Below, piece by piece: positions 46,431-54,793 of a stretch of 64,000 bases of DNA. Under the pieces are notes generated by a model, which did not search any database, had not been told where the DNA came from, and worked only from the letters and a program-made list of their open reading frames with translations. A program made the position numbers and the translations under genes. Position 1 is the first letter of the stretch, and each line of letters begins with the position of its first letter. Source of the stretch: Silvimonas soli (lineage in GTDB: Bacteria; Pseudomonadota; Gammaproteobacteria; Burkholderiales; Chitinibacteraceae); contig NZ_CP106736.1 in the NCBI RefSeq assembly GCF_030035605.1, forward strand, positions 1,302,001 to 1,366,000, read 5' to 3'.

Positions 46431-47321
46431 TTATGCGGCTTTCGCCCGGGTTTTGGCGGATGCCCGGGCCTTGCCGGTTTGGGTGGTCGATGAGCGCGTG
46501 GAAGCAGCTGCCTTGGCCGTCTTGGGCAAACTTTTTTTCAGTAGCGCCATCAGATCAATGACGTCCGCCGCCGGGGCTTCGGCCTCAGCATTTTCCGGCT
46601 CGTCATCTGCCGGGCTCACGCTATGAATCTGGTGAGCCTTGATTTTTTGGCGGATCAACTTGAGCAAGTCGTCGCGATATTGGTCGCGATACTGGCTGGG
46701 TTGCCATGGCTCAGACATGCTCTCGATCAGCGCCACGGCCATGGCAATTTCCTTGGTAGTCAATTCAGTGCCAACTGCAGCAGCCGGCAGCTCCAGCGAC
46801 GCCACACTTTTGATTTCCTGCGGGTAACGCAAGGTATTCAGGACCAATGCGTCATCGACTGCAGCAACGACGGCCAGATGCTGCTTCACCCGGATCACAA
46901 TCTGCGCCACACCCACTTTGCCCGACTGTTTGAGCGAATCACGCAGCAGCGCATACACCTTTTCGCCACGTTTTCCGGGAACCAGGTAATAGGGCTTTTC
47001 AAAGTAGATCGGATCAATGTCGCTTTGCTCAACGAAGGCGAGCAGATCAATGGTCTGGGTTGCAGCGACGTTGGCCTTGCGAAAATCTTTTTCTGACAAC
47101 GCCACGTATTGGTCGGGCTCGTGCTCGTAGCCCTTGATGATGTCATCCCAAGCGACTTCTTTTCCGGTCGTTTTGTTCACCCGTTTGTAGCCCACCGGCG
47201 CAAAGTCACGCTTGTCGAGCAAAGTCAGGTCAAGCTCATCCGGCGCTTCGGCAGACTTGAGCGAAACCGGAATGAAAATGAGTCCAAAGCTGATGGCTCC
47301 CGTCCATAAGGCGCGTGGCAT
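46431..47321 (-). CDS. ku: Non-homologous end-joining protein Ku
   Basis: This homodimeric protein threads onto broken DNA ends and recruits LigD. The 296-residue product begins MPRALWTGAISFGLIFIPVSL and has YKRVNKTTGKEVAWDDIIKGYEH and IDPIYFEKPYYLVPGKRGEKVYALLRDSL, the Ku core. It ends in a K/A/S/T-rich basic tail (about 45 residues) that likely binds DNA. ATG at 47321 with GGAG seven bases upstream is chosen over an in-frame start at 47345. Confidence 0.95.
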   Translation of the reverse strand: MPRALWTGAISFGLIFIPVSLKSAEAPDELDLTLLDKRDFAPVGYKRVNKTTGKEVAWDDIIKGYEHEPDQYVALSEKDFRKANVAATQTIDLLAFVEQSDIDPIYFEKPYYLVPGKRGEKVYALLRDSLKQSGKVGVAQIVIRVKQHLAVVAAVDDALVLNTLRYPQEIKSVASLELPAAAVGTELTTKEIAMAVALIESMSEPWQPSQYRDQYRDDLLKLIRQKIKAHQIHSVSPADDEPENAEAEAPAADVIDLMALLKKSLPKTAKAAASTRSSTTQTGKARASAKTRAKAA

Positions 47322-47449
47322 GGTCGTACTCCACTTCACAGGCAATATGTTTAGTCTGGCCCGGCGCAGCGTCGTGGCCTGTCAGCCTGGCGCGGCAATT
47401 ACTGCCCATTTGCAGCATCTTTTCAGGAAAGACACAACCTACACGCGGC

Positions 47450-47791
47450 TTAGCTTTTGCTGCCTTTGACCCCGTAATGCCGGGCGTATTCTTCACCTTC
47501 CTTGCGTTCCGTAACCGATTTCGGCACCTGTTCATGCTTCTTTCTGGCTCGTTGGGCCGGAGGGTCCATTTGCGGCGGGCGAATCTGGTCACGCGGCGGT
47601 GACGACCCGTATTGATCGTCGTGATGCTGCGTGGTGGACTGCACCGGCGGGTCGGGTTGGCGTCGCTCGCTTCGGCCGGACGAAGGGGTCGCGCCGTCCG
47701 GATAATTGGAGTCGAAGTCACTTTGTAACTTGTCGTTGGAGCGCGTGTTCTTTGCCAATGCCTCCACCGTATCACTGCGAGGTTTACTCAT
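47450..47791 (-). CDS. Hydrophilic, probably disordered protein of unknown function
   Basis: I do not recognise this 113-residue protein. It is rich in D, S, P, Q, R and K, has no hydrophobic core or cysteine, and is likely unstructured. It starts MSKPRSDTVEALAKNTRSNDKLQSDF and ends GEEYARHYGVKGSKS. GGAG seven bases before ATG 47791 supports translation. It lies upstream of ku-ligD on the same strand with a 128-base gap, so it may be read with them. A stress-linked role is only a guess from the neighbourhood. Confidence 0.65.
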   Translation of the reverse strand: MSKPRSDTVEALAKNTRSNDKLQSDFDSNYPDGATPSSGRSERRQPDPPVQSTTQHHDDQYGSSPPRDQIRPPQMDPPAQRARKKHEQVPKSVTERKEGEEYARHYGVKGSKS

Positions 47792-48288
47792 ATCGAAGCT
47801 CCAGATATCCACATGGCGAGCGAGAGTGAGTCAGGCATCCAGCTTTTCATCCAGCTTTGAATACCTGGCCGCTGTTCCTGCTGCTTCGGTGGCAAAGCGG
47901 ATTTTCCAGACGTGGCTAGCTCCCTGGACACCACGTTGGGGAAGGCGGCAGTACGCGGCCACGATAAACATCTTCCGCGGCAACCCTGGGCTGTGCCATC
48001 CGGCCCGCGCCTACGAGTTGTAGGACTTCCACCCGTTGCAGACGCGAACCGTTGCCGGGCGCGCTTTACTGTGATCAAACAAAACATAATGACCGGCAGG
48101 ACTACGAGATTTTCAGAGGGCCGCTGACCAGATCGTGATCAGCGCGTGGCGGGAGAGGATCGAATTTGCACCTGTGTAGGAGCAAGCAGGCGATGCGCTT
48201 TCACCGGAATACGCCGACGGCGGACAACGGTCGTTTTGCAGTGCGCATAGCATCAACTGCGGTTCGTTCCACACTTCAGGAGATCATC
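47792..48288. other. Divergent intergenic region of the stress block
   Basis: About 500 bases between the disordered-protein gene (minus) and the hemerythrin gene (plus). It should contain both promoters. A short palindromic stretch lies near 48129-48142. No gene or clear promoter consensus is seen. Confidence 0.45.
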
Positions 48289-48855
48289 ATGGCCACATCG
48301 CATACGCCTGCCCACAGCAGCGCTACCCGCAAGCCCGCACAAACCCGTGACCCAGCCAAAAGCAAAACCACCACTACCAGGGACTATGACCCAGCTACCG
48401 CCTTGCTGATGGCGGATCACGCCAAGGTCAAAAAGCTCTTCAAACAGTTTGAAAAAAGTAAAACCAAAGGCACCCCGGCCGAAAAAGCGCAAATCGTGGC
48501 GCAGGCCTGTCTTGAACTACGAATTCACACCCGGGTGGAAGAAGAAATTTTCTACCCGGCAGTGAAAGCCGCCTTGGGTAAAGACGGCGACATGATCGAC
48601 GAAGCGGTCGTCGAGCATGCCAGTTGCAAAGACTTGATCGCGCAGCTTTCCGTCATGAAACCGGGCGATGAATTGTTTGATGCCCGCTTCACGGTCTTGT
48701 CCGAGTTCATCGAACACCATGTTGAAGAAGAGGAAACCGAGCTTTTCCCCAAGGTCCGCAAATTGAAGGGGCTGAACCTGGATGAACTGGGCGAGCAAAT
48801 GAAAGAGCTCAAGCAGACGCTATCTGCGGACACTGCAGTAGCGAGCGCGCACTGA
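48289..48855 (+). CDS. Hemerythrin HHE domain protein
   Basis: A 188-residue cytoplasmic protein. The first 40 residues are low-complexity (S, T, A, K). A four-helix HHE domain follows: TALLMADHAKVKKLFKQFE, RIHTRVEEEIFYPAVKAAL, AVVEHASCKDLIAQL and LSEFIEHHVEEEETELFPKVRKL. The conserved H, HxxxE, H and HHxxEE ligands suit a di-iron centre for O2, NO or iron handling. CAGGAG precedes ATG 48289. It is directly upstream of katE on the same strand, which suggests joint oxidative-stress duty. Confidence 0.88.
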   Translation: MATSHTPAHSSATRKPAQTRDPAKSKTTTTRDYDPATALLMADHAKVKKLFKQFEKSKTKGTPAEKAQIVAQACLELRIHTRVEEEIFYPAVKAALGKDGDMIDEAVVEHASCKDLIAQLSVMKPGDELFDARFTVLSEFIEHHVEEEETELFPKVRKLKGLNLDELGEQMKELKQTLSADTAVASAH

Positions 48856-48949
48856 TTCCTGGCACCTGAACCGGAGATCGCCCTTGTGCGGTGACTCCGG
48901 TTCGCCAGTCGGCGGGCATTGCACGATGTTGTTTGATGTGAGGTGGGCT

Positions 48950-51355
48950 ATGCAGAGCAATTTCAGAAAACCGTTGGCGCCCGATTTGGGTAATCGCCCG
49001 TTGGCTGGCGGCGGAAATACGGGCAAAACCGATGTGAGCGCGTCGGAGCGGCAACAGCGTCAGAACACCATGGCGGAACAATCAAACGCCGTCGAGGCCT
49101 TGGCCGAGGGAATGCCGTTCAACCGCACCAAAGAGCGGGAGTACGGCGAAGAAGCCAGTTGCCCCGCAGAGGGAGATCATCTGGCTTCGCAGTCCTTGCT
49201 TGCTACTGCCAGCACGGTGAGCGAAACCACCTCGTCTGCCAAAACTGGCGGTGGGCGGCCACTGTACGGTGCAAGCCCCGCCAGTGAATCACTGGACCGT
49301 GCCCGCACCGACGCCTCTGATCAGCGCTTGACGACCAACCAGGGCGTGCCGGTGGCCGACAACCAGAACTCGCTCAAAGCGGGTTTGCGCGGCCCCACCG
49401 CCATGGAGGACTTCATCCTCCGGGAGAAACTCACCCATTTTGACCATGAGCGCATCCCGGAGCGCGTGGTGCATGCCCGAGGCTCGGGTGCCCATGGCTA
49501 TTTTGAAAGCTACGTCGACCTGTCGCATTTAACTCGCGCAGCGCCGTTTGCCGAGGCCGGCAAAATCACGCCCGTGTTTACCCGGTTTTCTACGGTCGCG
49601 GGCGAGCGTGGCTCTGCCGATACGGTGCGCGACGTGCGCGGTTTTGCCGTGAAGTTCTACACGGATGAAGGCAACTGGGATCTGGTGGGCAATAATATTC
49701 CGGTGTTCTTTATCCAGGACGCCATGAAGTTTCCGGACCTGATTCATGCGGTAAAACCGGAACCCAACAATGGCATTCCACAAGCGGCCAGCGCCCACGA
49801 CACGTTCTGGGATTTCGCCTCCTTATCGCCGGAAACGATGCACATGCTGATGTGGCATACGTCTGACCGGGCGATCCCGCGCAGCTACCGCATGATGCAA
49901 GGTTTTGGCGTGCACACCTTTCGGCTGGTCAACGCCGAGGGCGAGTCTGTGTTCTGCAAATTTCACTGGACGCCAGTCGACGGCACCTATTCGCTGGTGT
50001 GGGATGAGGCGGCCAAACTGACCGGAGCCGATCCCGACTTCCATCGGCGCGATCTGTGGGAAGCGATCGAGGCTGGCGAATATCCTGAATGGGAACTCGG
50101 CCTGCAGATTTTTGGCGAAGCACTGGCGGATAGCTTTGCGTTTGATGTGCTGGACCCGACCAAGCTGGTGCCCGAAGAACTGGTGCCGCTGACGCCGGTG
50201 GGCCGAATGATACTGAACCGCAATCCGGATAATTTCTTTGCTGAAACGGAACAGGTCGCCTTCTGCACCGCGCACATTGTGCCGGGTATCGACTTCAGCA
50301 ATGACCCGCTATTGCAGGGGCGCATCCATTCATATCTGGATACCCAGATCAGCCGTTTGGGTGGTGCCAACTTTCATGAACTGCCCATCAACGCCCCGCT
50401 CGCATCGGTCCATAACAACCAGCGCGATGGCATTCACCGGCAAGCGTTGCCGCGAGGACGCGTGGCTTATGAGCCCAATTCGCTGGCAGGCGGATGTCCG
50501 TTTCAGGCCGGCATGGCAGGCTTTACCAGTTTTGCCGAGCATATCGAGGCCGATAAAGTACGCGGCAAGCCGGAAAAGTTTGCGGATCATTACTCGCAAG
50601 CCCGTCTGTTCTGGCAAAGCCAGAGCCCGCCAGAGCAGCAGCACATCATCAATGCGTTTTGTTTTGAACTGGCGCATGTGCAGACTCCGGCGATCCGCGA
50701 ACGTGTGGTCTCCATGCTGGTGAATGTGGACCCAGCGCTGGCCGGACAAGTTGCCAAGGGTTTGGGCGTTGCCGTTTCCCTCGCCATGCCCTTGGCCAGC
50801 ACGGAGCCCATTCCCGAATACTCGCCTTCGCCCAGCCTTTCGTTGTTTGCTCACCCCGGCGAAAAGGGTATCCGAACCCGCAAGGTTGCCATCCTGGTGG
50901 GTAGCGACACACAGCCGGGCGTTATCAACGCGATCCGGGAGACCCTGCAAAAGCAAGGCGCGGTGGCCAAGGTGATTGCTTCCAGCATGGTGCCGCTGAC
51001 CAGCAATGGCGACACCTTGAAAGTGGATATGCCGATGTCGGCAAGCCAGGCCGTACAGTTCGACGCGGCGATCATTGCCGATGGCGCGGATACCGTGAGG
51101 CAATTGAGTGACGATGCCTTGGTCTGGGAATTTATAAGACTGCAGTACCGCCACGGCAAACCGTTGCTGGTGATAGGAAGCGCGGCAGACTTGTTGTCGC
51201 TCGCGGGCATCCCAAGCGTTTTGCCCGATGGCTCAGACGATTCCGCCCTGTTTCGCGTCGAAAGTGACGACCCGACTGCCCAGCTTGCCGAGTTCATCAA
51301 TGTGCTGGGTTCACAACGGATTTACAGCCGGGAAACCAATCCACCGAGTACCTGA
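48950..51355 (+). CDS. katE: Large-subunit monofunctional catalase (HPII type)
   Basis: This haem enzyme dismutates H2O2. The 801-residue protein has catalytic H175 (VVHARGSGAHGYFE) and N248 (LVGNN) and haem-ligand Y462 (RIHSYLDTQISRLGG). Each is offset by 47 from E. coli HPII, because of a longer disordered N-terminal tail. The C-terminal 140 residues form the flavodoxin/amidotransferase-like domain (KVAILVGSDTQPGVINAIRETL). ATG 48950 with GAGGTG is chosen; a TTG at 48884 is in frame. HPII is usually RpoS-dependent, though no promoter is assigned here. Confidence 0.95.
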   Translation: MQSNFRKPLAPDLGNRPLAGGGNTGKTDVSASERQQRQNTMAEQSNAVEALAEGMPFNRTKEREYGEEASCPAEGDHLASQSLLATASTVSETTSSAKTGGGRPLYGASPASESLDRARTDASDQRLTTNQGVPVADNQNSLKAGLRGPTAMEDFILREKLTHFDHERIPERVVHARGSGAHGYFESYVDLSHLTRAAPFAEAGKITPVFTRFSTVAGERGSADTVRDVRGFAVKFYTDEGNWDLVGNNIPVFFIQDAMKFPDLIHAVKPEPNNGIPQAASAHDTFWDFASLSPETMHMLMWHTSDRAIPRSYRMMQGFGVHTFRLVNAEGESVFCKFHWTPVDGTYSLVWDEAAKLTGADPDFHRRDLWEAIEAGEYPEWELGLQIFGEALADSFAFDVLDPTKLVPEELVPLTPVGRMILNRNPDNFFAETEQVAFCTAHIVPGIDFSNDPLLQGRIHSYLDTQISRLGGANFHELPINAPLASVHNNQRDGIHRQALPRGRVAYEPNSLAGGCPFQAGMAGFTSFAEHIEADKVRGKPEKFADHYSQARLFWQSQSPPEQQHIINAFCFELAHVQTPAIRERVVSMLVNVDPALAGQVAKGLGVAVSLAMPLASTEPIPEYSPSPSLSLFAHPGEKGIRTRKVAILVGSDTQPGVINAIRETLQKQGAVAKVIASSMVPLTSNGDTLKVDMPMSASQAVQFDAAIIADGADTVRQLSDDALVWEFIRLQYRHGKPLLVIGSAADLLSLAGIPSVLPDGSDDSALFRVESDDPTAQLAEFINVLGSQRIYSRETNPPST

Positions 51356-51389
51356 TTTGCGCACTTTTCCAAGAGCATGAACGGTGCAG

Positions 51390-51427
51390 CGCCTGACCAG
51401 GGTTTTAACTTGCCAGGCGTTTTTTTG
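51390..51427 (+). terminator. Intrinsic terminator of katE
   Basis: A stem CGCCTG/CAGGCG with an 18-base loop is followed by seven T. Confidence 0.75.
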
Positions 51428-51644
51428 TATTACCCCCGTACTGCCATCCTGTCGGCGGTTTGCAGGAGGAGTCCTCCAAAGCCTTTAAAACCGGCTTTTT
51501 TTATTCGGAATCTCCTACCCGAATCCCCGGCATTGGCTGATCAAGTGGGTCAGGGCGCTCCGTTAATCTGAAGTCACGTTGCATCGCAACGCGTTCCCCT
51601 CTTTTGGGGTGGAACGATTTCTTCAAAATTTTCAGGAGTTCATC

Positions 51645-51839
51645 ATGGCTAATCATCAACCCCATTCGTCGAACCAATCCTCCAAGCACACTGGCACCAG
51701 TCAGCAGCATTCTGCTTCACAAAATAAATCCGACTCGAACAAGAGCCAGTCCCGCAATGCAGATGACAAGAGCGGGTCGCGCGGCGGGTCGCACGAACAG
51801 CATGTCGAGGCTGGCCGCCAAAGCCACAAGAACAGCTAA
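51645..51839 (+). CDS. Small hydrophilic protein of unknown function
   Basis: I do not recognise this 64-residue protein. It is almost entirely S, Q, N, K, H, G and D, with no hydrophobic segment (MANHQPHSSNQSSKHTGTSQ at the start, HVEAGRQSHKNS at the end). It is surely disordered. CAGGAG eight bases before ATG 51645 and a strong terminator directly after the stop support a real gene. It recalls bacterial stress-induced hydrophilic proteins, but no KGG motif is present. It follows katE as a separate transcript. Confidence 0.65.
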   Translation: MANHQPHSSNQSSKHTGTSQQHSASQNKSDSNKSQSRNADDKSGSRGGSHEQHVEAGRQSHKNS

Positions 51840-51848
51840 ATGAAACTG

Positions 51849-51894
51849 GCAAAACGACAAAGGCCCGGGGATTATCTCCGGGCCTTTGTTGTTT
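51849..51894. terminator. Bidirectional intrinsic terminator
   Basis: AACGACAAAGGCCCGG pairs with CCGGGCCTTTGTTGTT around a short loop. It lies between the small hydrophilic gene (plus) and the NTF2-like gene (minus). Confidence 0.85.
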
Positions 51895-51912
51895 CGGTGG
51901 GGATGCACTCGC

Positions 51913-52308
51913 TCACCCGGCTCGTCGGTCCAGCACATCGTCCGGCACGACTTCGTCTTGCAATACCACCCAGTGTTCAAAGATTTTGCCGTTCGCCAGC
52001 CGGAACGTATCAATGACCGAAACCACGGGCTGCCCTTCGCAGTAGTAGCGTCCATGAACCATTACCACGTCCCCTTCGCCCACTACGGCGCCGGGAGTGT
52101 AAGAGGTTCCAGGCGGGAGGCTTTGCAGCACCTTGCGGGCCGCAACGGCGTTGGCATTGGTAATCGGGGAGTGGTCGACACAACGTTCGGATATCGCCGC
52201 CATTGCCTGAAGGGGGTCGTTGCTCAAGAAAATGGCGTCCATCAATTCCGTGACAATTTCTTTGTTCGACTTGGGCAGGACTGGCTCGTTACGATTTACA
52301 GATACCAC
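51913..52308 (-). CDS. NTF2-like / SnoaL-like protein
   Basis: The 131-residue single-domain protein has the cone-fold pattern of the nuclear transport factor 2 superfamily: IVTELMDAIFLSNDPLQAMAAI, VDHSPI, GEGDVVMVHGRYYCEGQPVVSVIDTFRLANGKIFEHWVVLQDEV. Members bind small hydrophobic ligands or act as isomerases or cyclases; no substrate can be named. The start is GTG at 52308. It is monocistronic. Confidence 0.8.
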   Translation of the reverse strand: MVSVNRNEPVLPKSNKEIVTELMDAIFLSNDPLQAMAAISERCVDHSPITNANAVAARKVLQSLPPGTSYTPGAVVGEGDVVMVHGRYYCEGQPVVSVIDTFRLANGKIFEHWVVLQDEVVPDDVLDRRAG

Positions 52309-52454
52309 AGTTCATTTCCCCCAAAGAACCAGTATGGGCCAAGCCCCAAGGTCTGTTCCGCGTATTGACGGCTGACCAGACTGCCGGGTATTCCACCGCA
52401 GACACAGCGCCCGGCACGCAGTATGGGAGCTTGACGGGCACATTTAATGCGGAT

Positions 52455-52700
52455 TTATTCTGGCTCGGGCAGATTGAATCTGGCGCGGGCTTTGTTCAAT
52501 GCTTCCTGTATGACCATTGCGTAGGGCTGCGCATTTTTCCACGCGGCAATTAGCCAATTGCACCCGTCGACCGCTTCGGCACTCCAGACTGGCGTCGCTA
52601 CGCGCAAGTACCGACCATCGTCCACCACTTCGCAGCTGCCGTTGATCTCATCCGAAAGCCACTCCTGGATGAACTCCTTGCTTTTGATTTCGCGCGCCAT
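52455..52700 (-). CDS. Conserved-looking small protein of unknown function
   Basis: I do not recognise this 81-residue protein. It has a compact alpha/beta look: FIQEWLSDEINGSCEVVDDGRYLRVATPVWSAEAVDGCNWLIAAWKN, with several tryptophans and acidic residues. GGAAGAGA before ATG 52700 supports the start; the frame is open to 52748. It has no membrane segment. It lies downstream of nothing on the same strand and is probably monocistronic. Confidence 0.6.
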   Translation of the reverse strand: MAREIKSKEFIQEWLSDEINGSCEVVDDGRYLRVATPVWSAEAVDGCNWLIAAWKNAQPYAMVIQEALNKARARFNLPEPE

Positions 52701-53186
52701 GGCCGTCTCTTCCCGAAAAATGAGCTTATTGAGATGAACGATCGCCAAGCCCGGATATTGCGAGATGTATCAGGCAGAAATCTAGGAGATTTCCCCACCT
52801 GTAAAAACACGATGTACGCCTGTTTTGAAGTGGGAAAAATCTGGCAGGAATCGCGGACAGTTGCGCAAGGGAGAGAGGCCTCTGTTCGCCGACCGGATCC
52901 TGTACGTGATGGAAGAGTTGGTGCGTGGGGCACTTGGCGGGCGGACTGCCAGGACAGGTACACCCACGGTGGTTTTAGTGATTCAAATCAAATTCGCATT
53001 ATTGAAAATCTGCCCCCTCTCCCAAAGAAGTGATAATGCTTCTCATTGATGAGGCTATTTTTGCTGCAGTCGATTCGCCAGTTCAAGGGGCTCCACGCCG
53101 GTTTGTCGTCGTAGCAGATATCCAAAAGTGGCTCTGAGATTTCACCTTGGGCTTGTTTTGTCTATCCCTTTGCCAAAAGTGCACCA
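52701..53186. other. Intergenic region upstream of the polyferredoxin gene
   Basis: About 490 bases between divergent genes. It contains the Fur-box-like site at 53032-53050 (separate entry). Short reading frames on both strands lack support. Confidence 0.5.
53032..53050 (+). promoter_or_regulatory. Fur-box-like operator
   Basis: GATAATGCTTCTCATTGAT matches 13 of 19 positions of the Fur consensus GATAATGATAATCATTATC, including the outer GATAATG and the central TCATT. It lies 137 bases before the polyferredoxin ATG. Iron control is inferred. Confidence 0.45.
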
Positions 53187-54635
53187 ATGTCTCAGAAGCA
53201 ACATGTCACCATCCCTGTTCTCCCCATCACGGAGAACTCTGTTGGGATGCAGTCCAGTTCAGCCAAGCCTGTCCGTGATGCGATAGAAGGTTTTTTTGTC
53301 CGACACCGACATCAATTGATCTGGGTACATGCTGCAGCTTTCGTGGCATTTATTGCAGTCATCTTTCTTCCGCTGTTTCTTTCGGAACCCCCGGAAACTG
53401 CTACGCCGTTCACCAATTTCACTACCTTCGCGAATTACGCGATGTGGGGACTGTGGTTTCCATTGGTCTTTCTTTCGGTCATTTTTACCGGGCGCTCATG
53501 GTGCGGATTGCTTTGCCCGATGGGCGCCGCCTCCGAATGGTTGAACAAAATCGGGCCACAGCGACCCATTCCAGCCTGGATGCGCTGGGAAGGGACGCCC
53601 GCTGTCAGCTTTGTACTCACCACGATTCTGGGGCAAACGCTCGGCGTGCGGGATCACCCAGAAGCCGCCGCTGAAATTTTGGGTGGCACGATGCTGGCCG
53701 CCCTTGTGGTTGGCTTTTTTTATGGGCGCAAGAAACGGGCCTGGTGTCGGCACTTATGCCCGATTGGCCGTCTACTTGGTCTGTACTCCAGGCTAGGCGC
53801 GATCGAGTTCGCCCCCCAGGTAAGACGTCCGGGGCGGGATGCCTACAGCCAGAAAGGAGCATGCCCAACCATGATTGATCTTGTCGGGAAGAACGAATCG
53901 CGTCATTGCATTGAATGCTTTCGCTGCGTCAATCCAGCCGCCAAGGGCAGCGTTCGCATGGAATTTCGCCGACCAGGGCTGGAGATCGAGAACATCCGCG
54001 ATAATCGCGCAAACCCGGCTGAAGCCTGGTTTCTTTTCCTGGATACGGGTGTGGCGCTCGGTGCTTTTCTCTGGTTAGTGTTACCTCAGTATCAGGCCAT
54101 ACGGCAGAGTATTGGTGTCTGGTTTATAGAAAAGGGATGGACATGGTTTCTTGAAATCGGGCCATCCTGGTTAGTCAGTGTTCACCCGCAACGCGGCGAA
54201 GTGTTCCTTTGGCTCGATTTCTTCACCATCAGCGGCTTCATGGTCACCTGGATGATTGCCTTGACCGCGTTACTGGCAGCGACCACGAGCGCCGCCGCAC
54301 ACCTGTCCCGGCTGGTTGGCGGTGACGGCAGTTTCGGCCGACGCTTCAGTGAGCTGGGTTATCAATACGCGCCTGTGGCCATGGTTTCTCTGGTCATCGG
54401 CTTGGGTGCCATGCTGTTCGACCCGATCAAATTTACGCCCCTCGGCCCGGCAGGCGTGCAGATCCTCAAAGGTAGCCTGTATGTGGTTGGTGTCGTGTGG
54501 AGTGTCTGGCTTAGCCAGAAAATTCTGGCTCGTCAGGGCGTGCGTGCATCGAAGCGATGGCTGCCAATTCTCCCTGGAATTGCGGGAAGCATCGTGATCG
54601 GAGCCTGCTGGTGGCCAGCAATTTTCGGCGCATAA
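53187..54635 (+). CDS. NapH/FtrD-like membrane polyferredoxin
   Basis: The 482-residue inner-membrane protein has about eight helices. Cysteine motifs are C106/C110 (WCGLLCPMG) and C187/C191 (WCRHLCPIG), and C226 with C241, C244 and C247 (HCIECFRC) for Fe-S binding. This NapH/CcoG/NosR-like core passes electrons across the membrane. In Burkholderia and Bordetella ferrous-iron uptake (FtrABCD) the FtrD subunit is of this type, but no ftrA, B or C genes are here. A Fur-like site upstream fits iron or copper metabolism. The function is inferred. Confidence 0.8.
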   Translation: MSQKQHVTIPVLPITENSVGMQSSSAKPVRDAIEGFFVRHRHQLIWVHAAAFVAFIAVIFLPLFLSEPPETATPFTNFTTFANYAMWGLWFPLVFLSVIFTGRSWCGLLCPMGAASEWLNKIGPQRPIPAWMRWEGTPAVSFVLTTILGQTLGVRDHPEAAAEILGGTMLAALVVGFFYGRKKRAWCRHLCPIGRLLGLYSRLGAIEFAPQVRRPGRDAYSQKGACPTMIDLVGKNESRHCIECFRCVNPAAKGSVRMEFRRPGLEIENIRDNRANPAEAWFLFLDTGVALGAFLWLVLPQYQAIRQSIGVWFIEKGWTWFLEIGPSWLVSVHPQRGEVFLWLDFFTISGFMVTWMIALTALLAATTSAAAHLSRLVGGDGSFGRRFSELGYQYAPVAMVSLVIGLGAMLFDPIKFTPLGPAGVQILKGSLYVVGVVWSVWLSQKILARQGVRASKRWLPILPGIAGSIVIGACWWPAIFGA

Positions 54636-54793
54636 CGCACTATTTTGGCTCCCGAAAATGTGAAATCAGGTTGGCTGTCATTCCGCCCCGTCTCTGGTGC
54701 GAGTCCAAAGCACCAGCCGATAAGTTGGCCTGTCCACACAGGCGTGGACAGACCCATGATTCCATCATGAACGAATGCCGGGCGCCAGAATGA

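Noticed and set aside
51645..51839. KGG-motif stress protein
   Set aside because: Composition is similar but no KGG repeat is present, so only 'small hydrophilic protein' is claimed.
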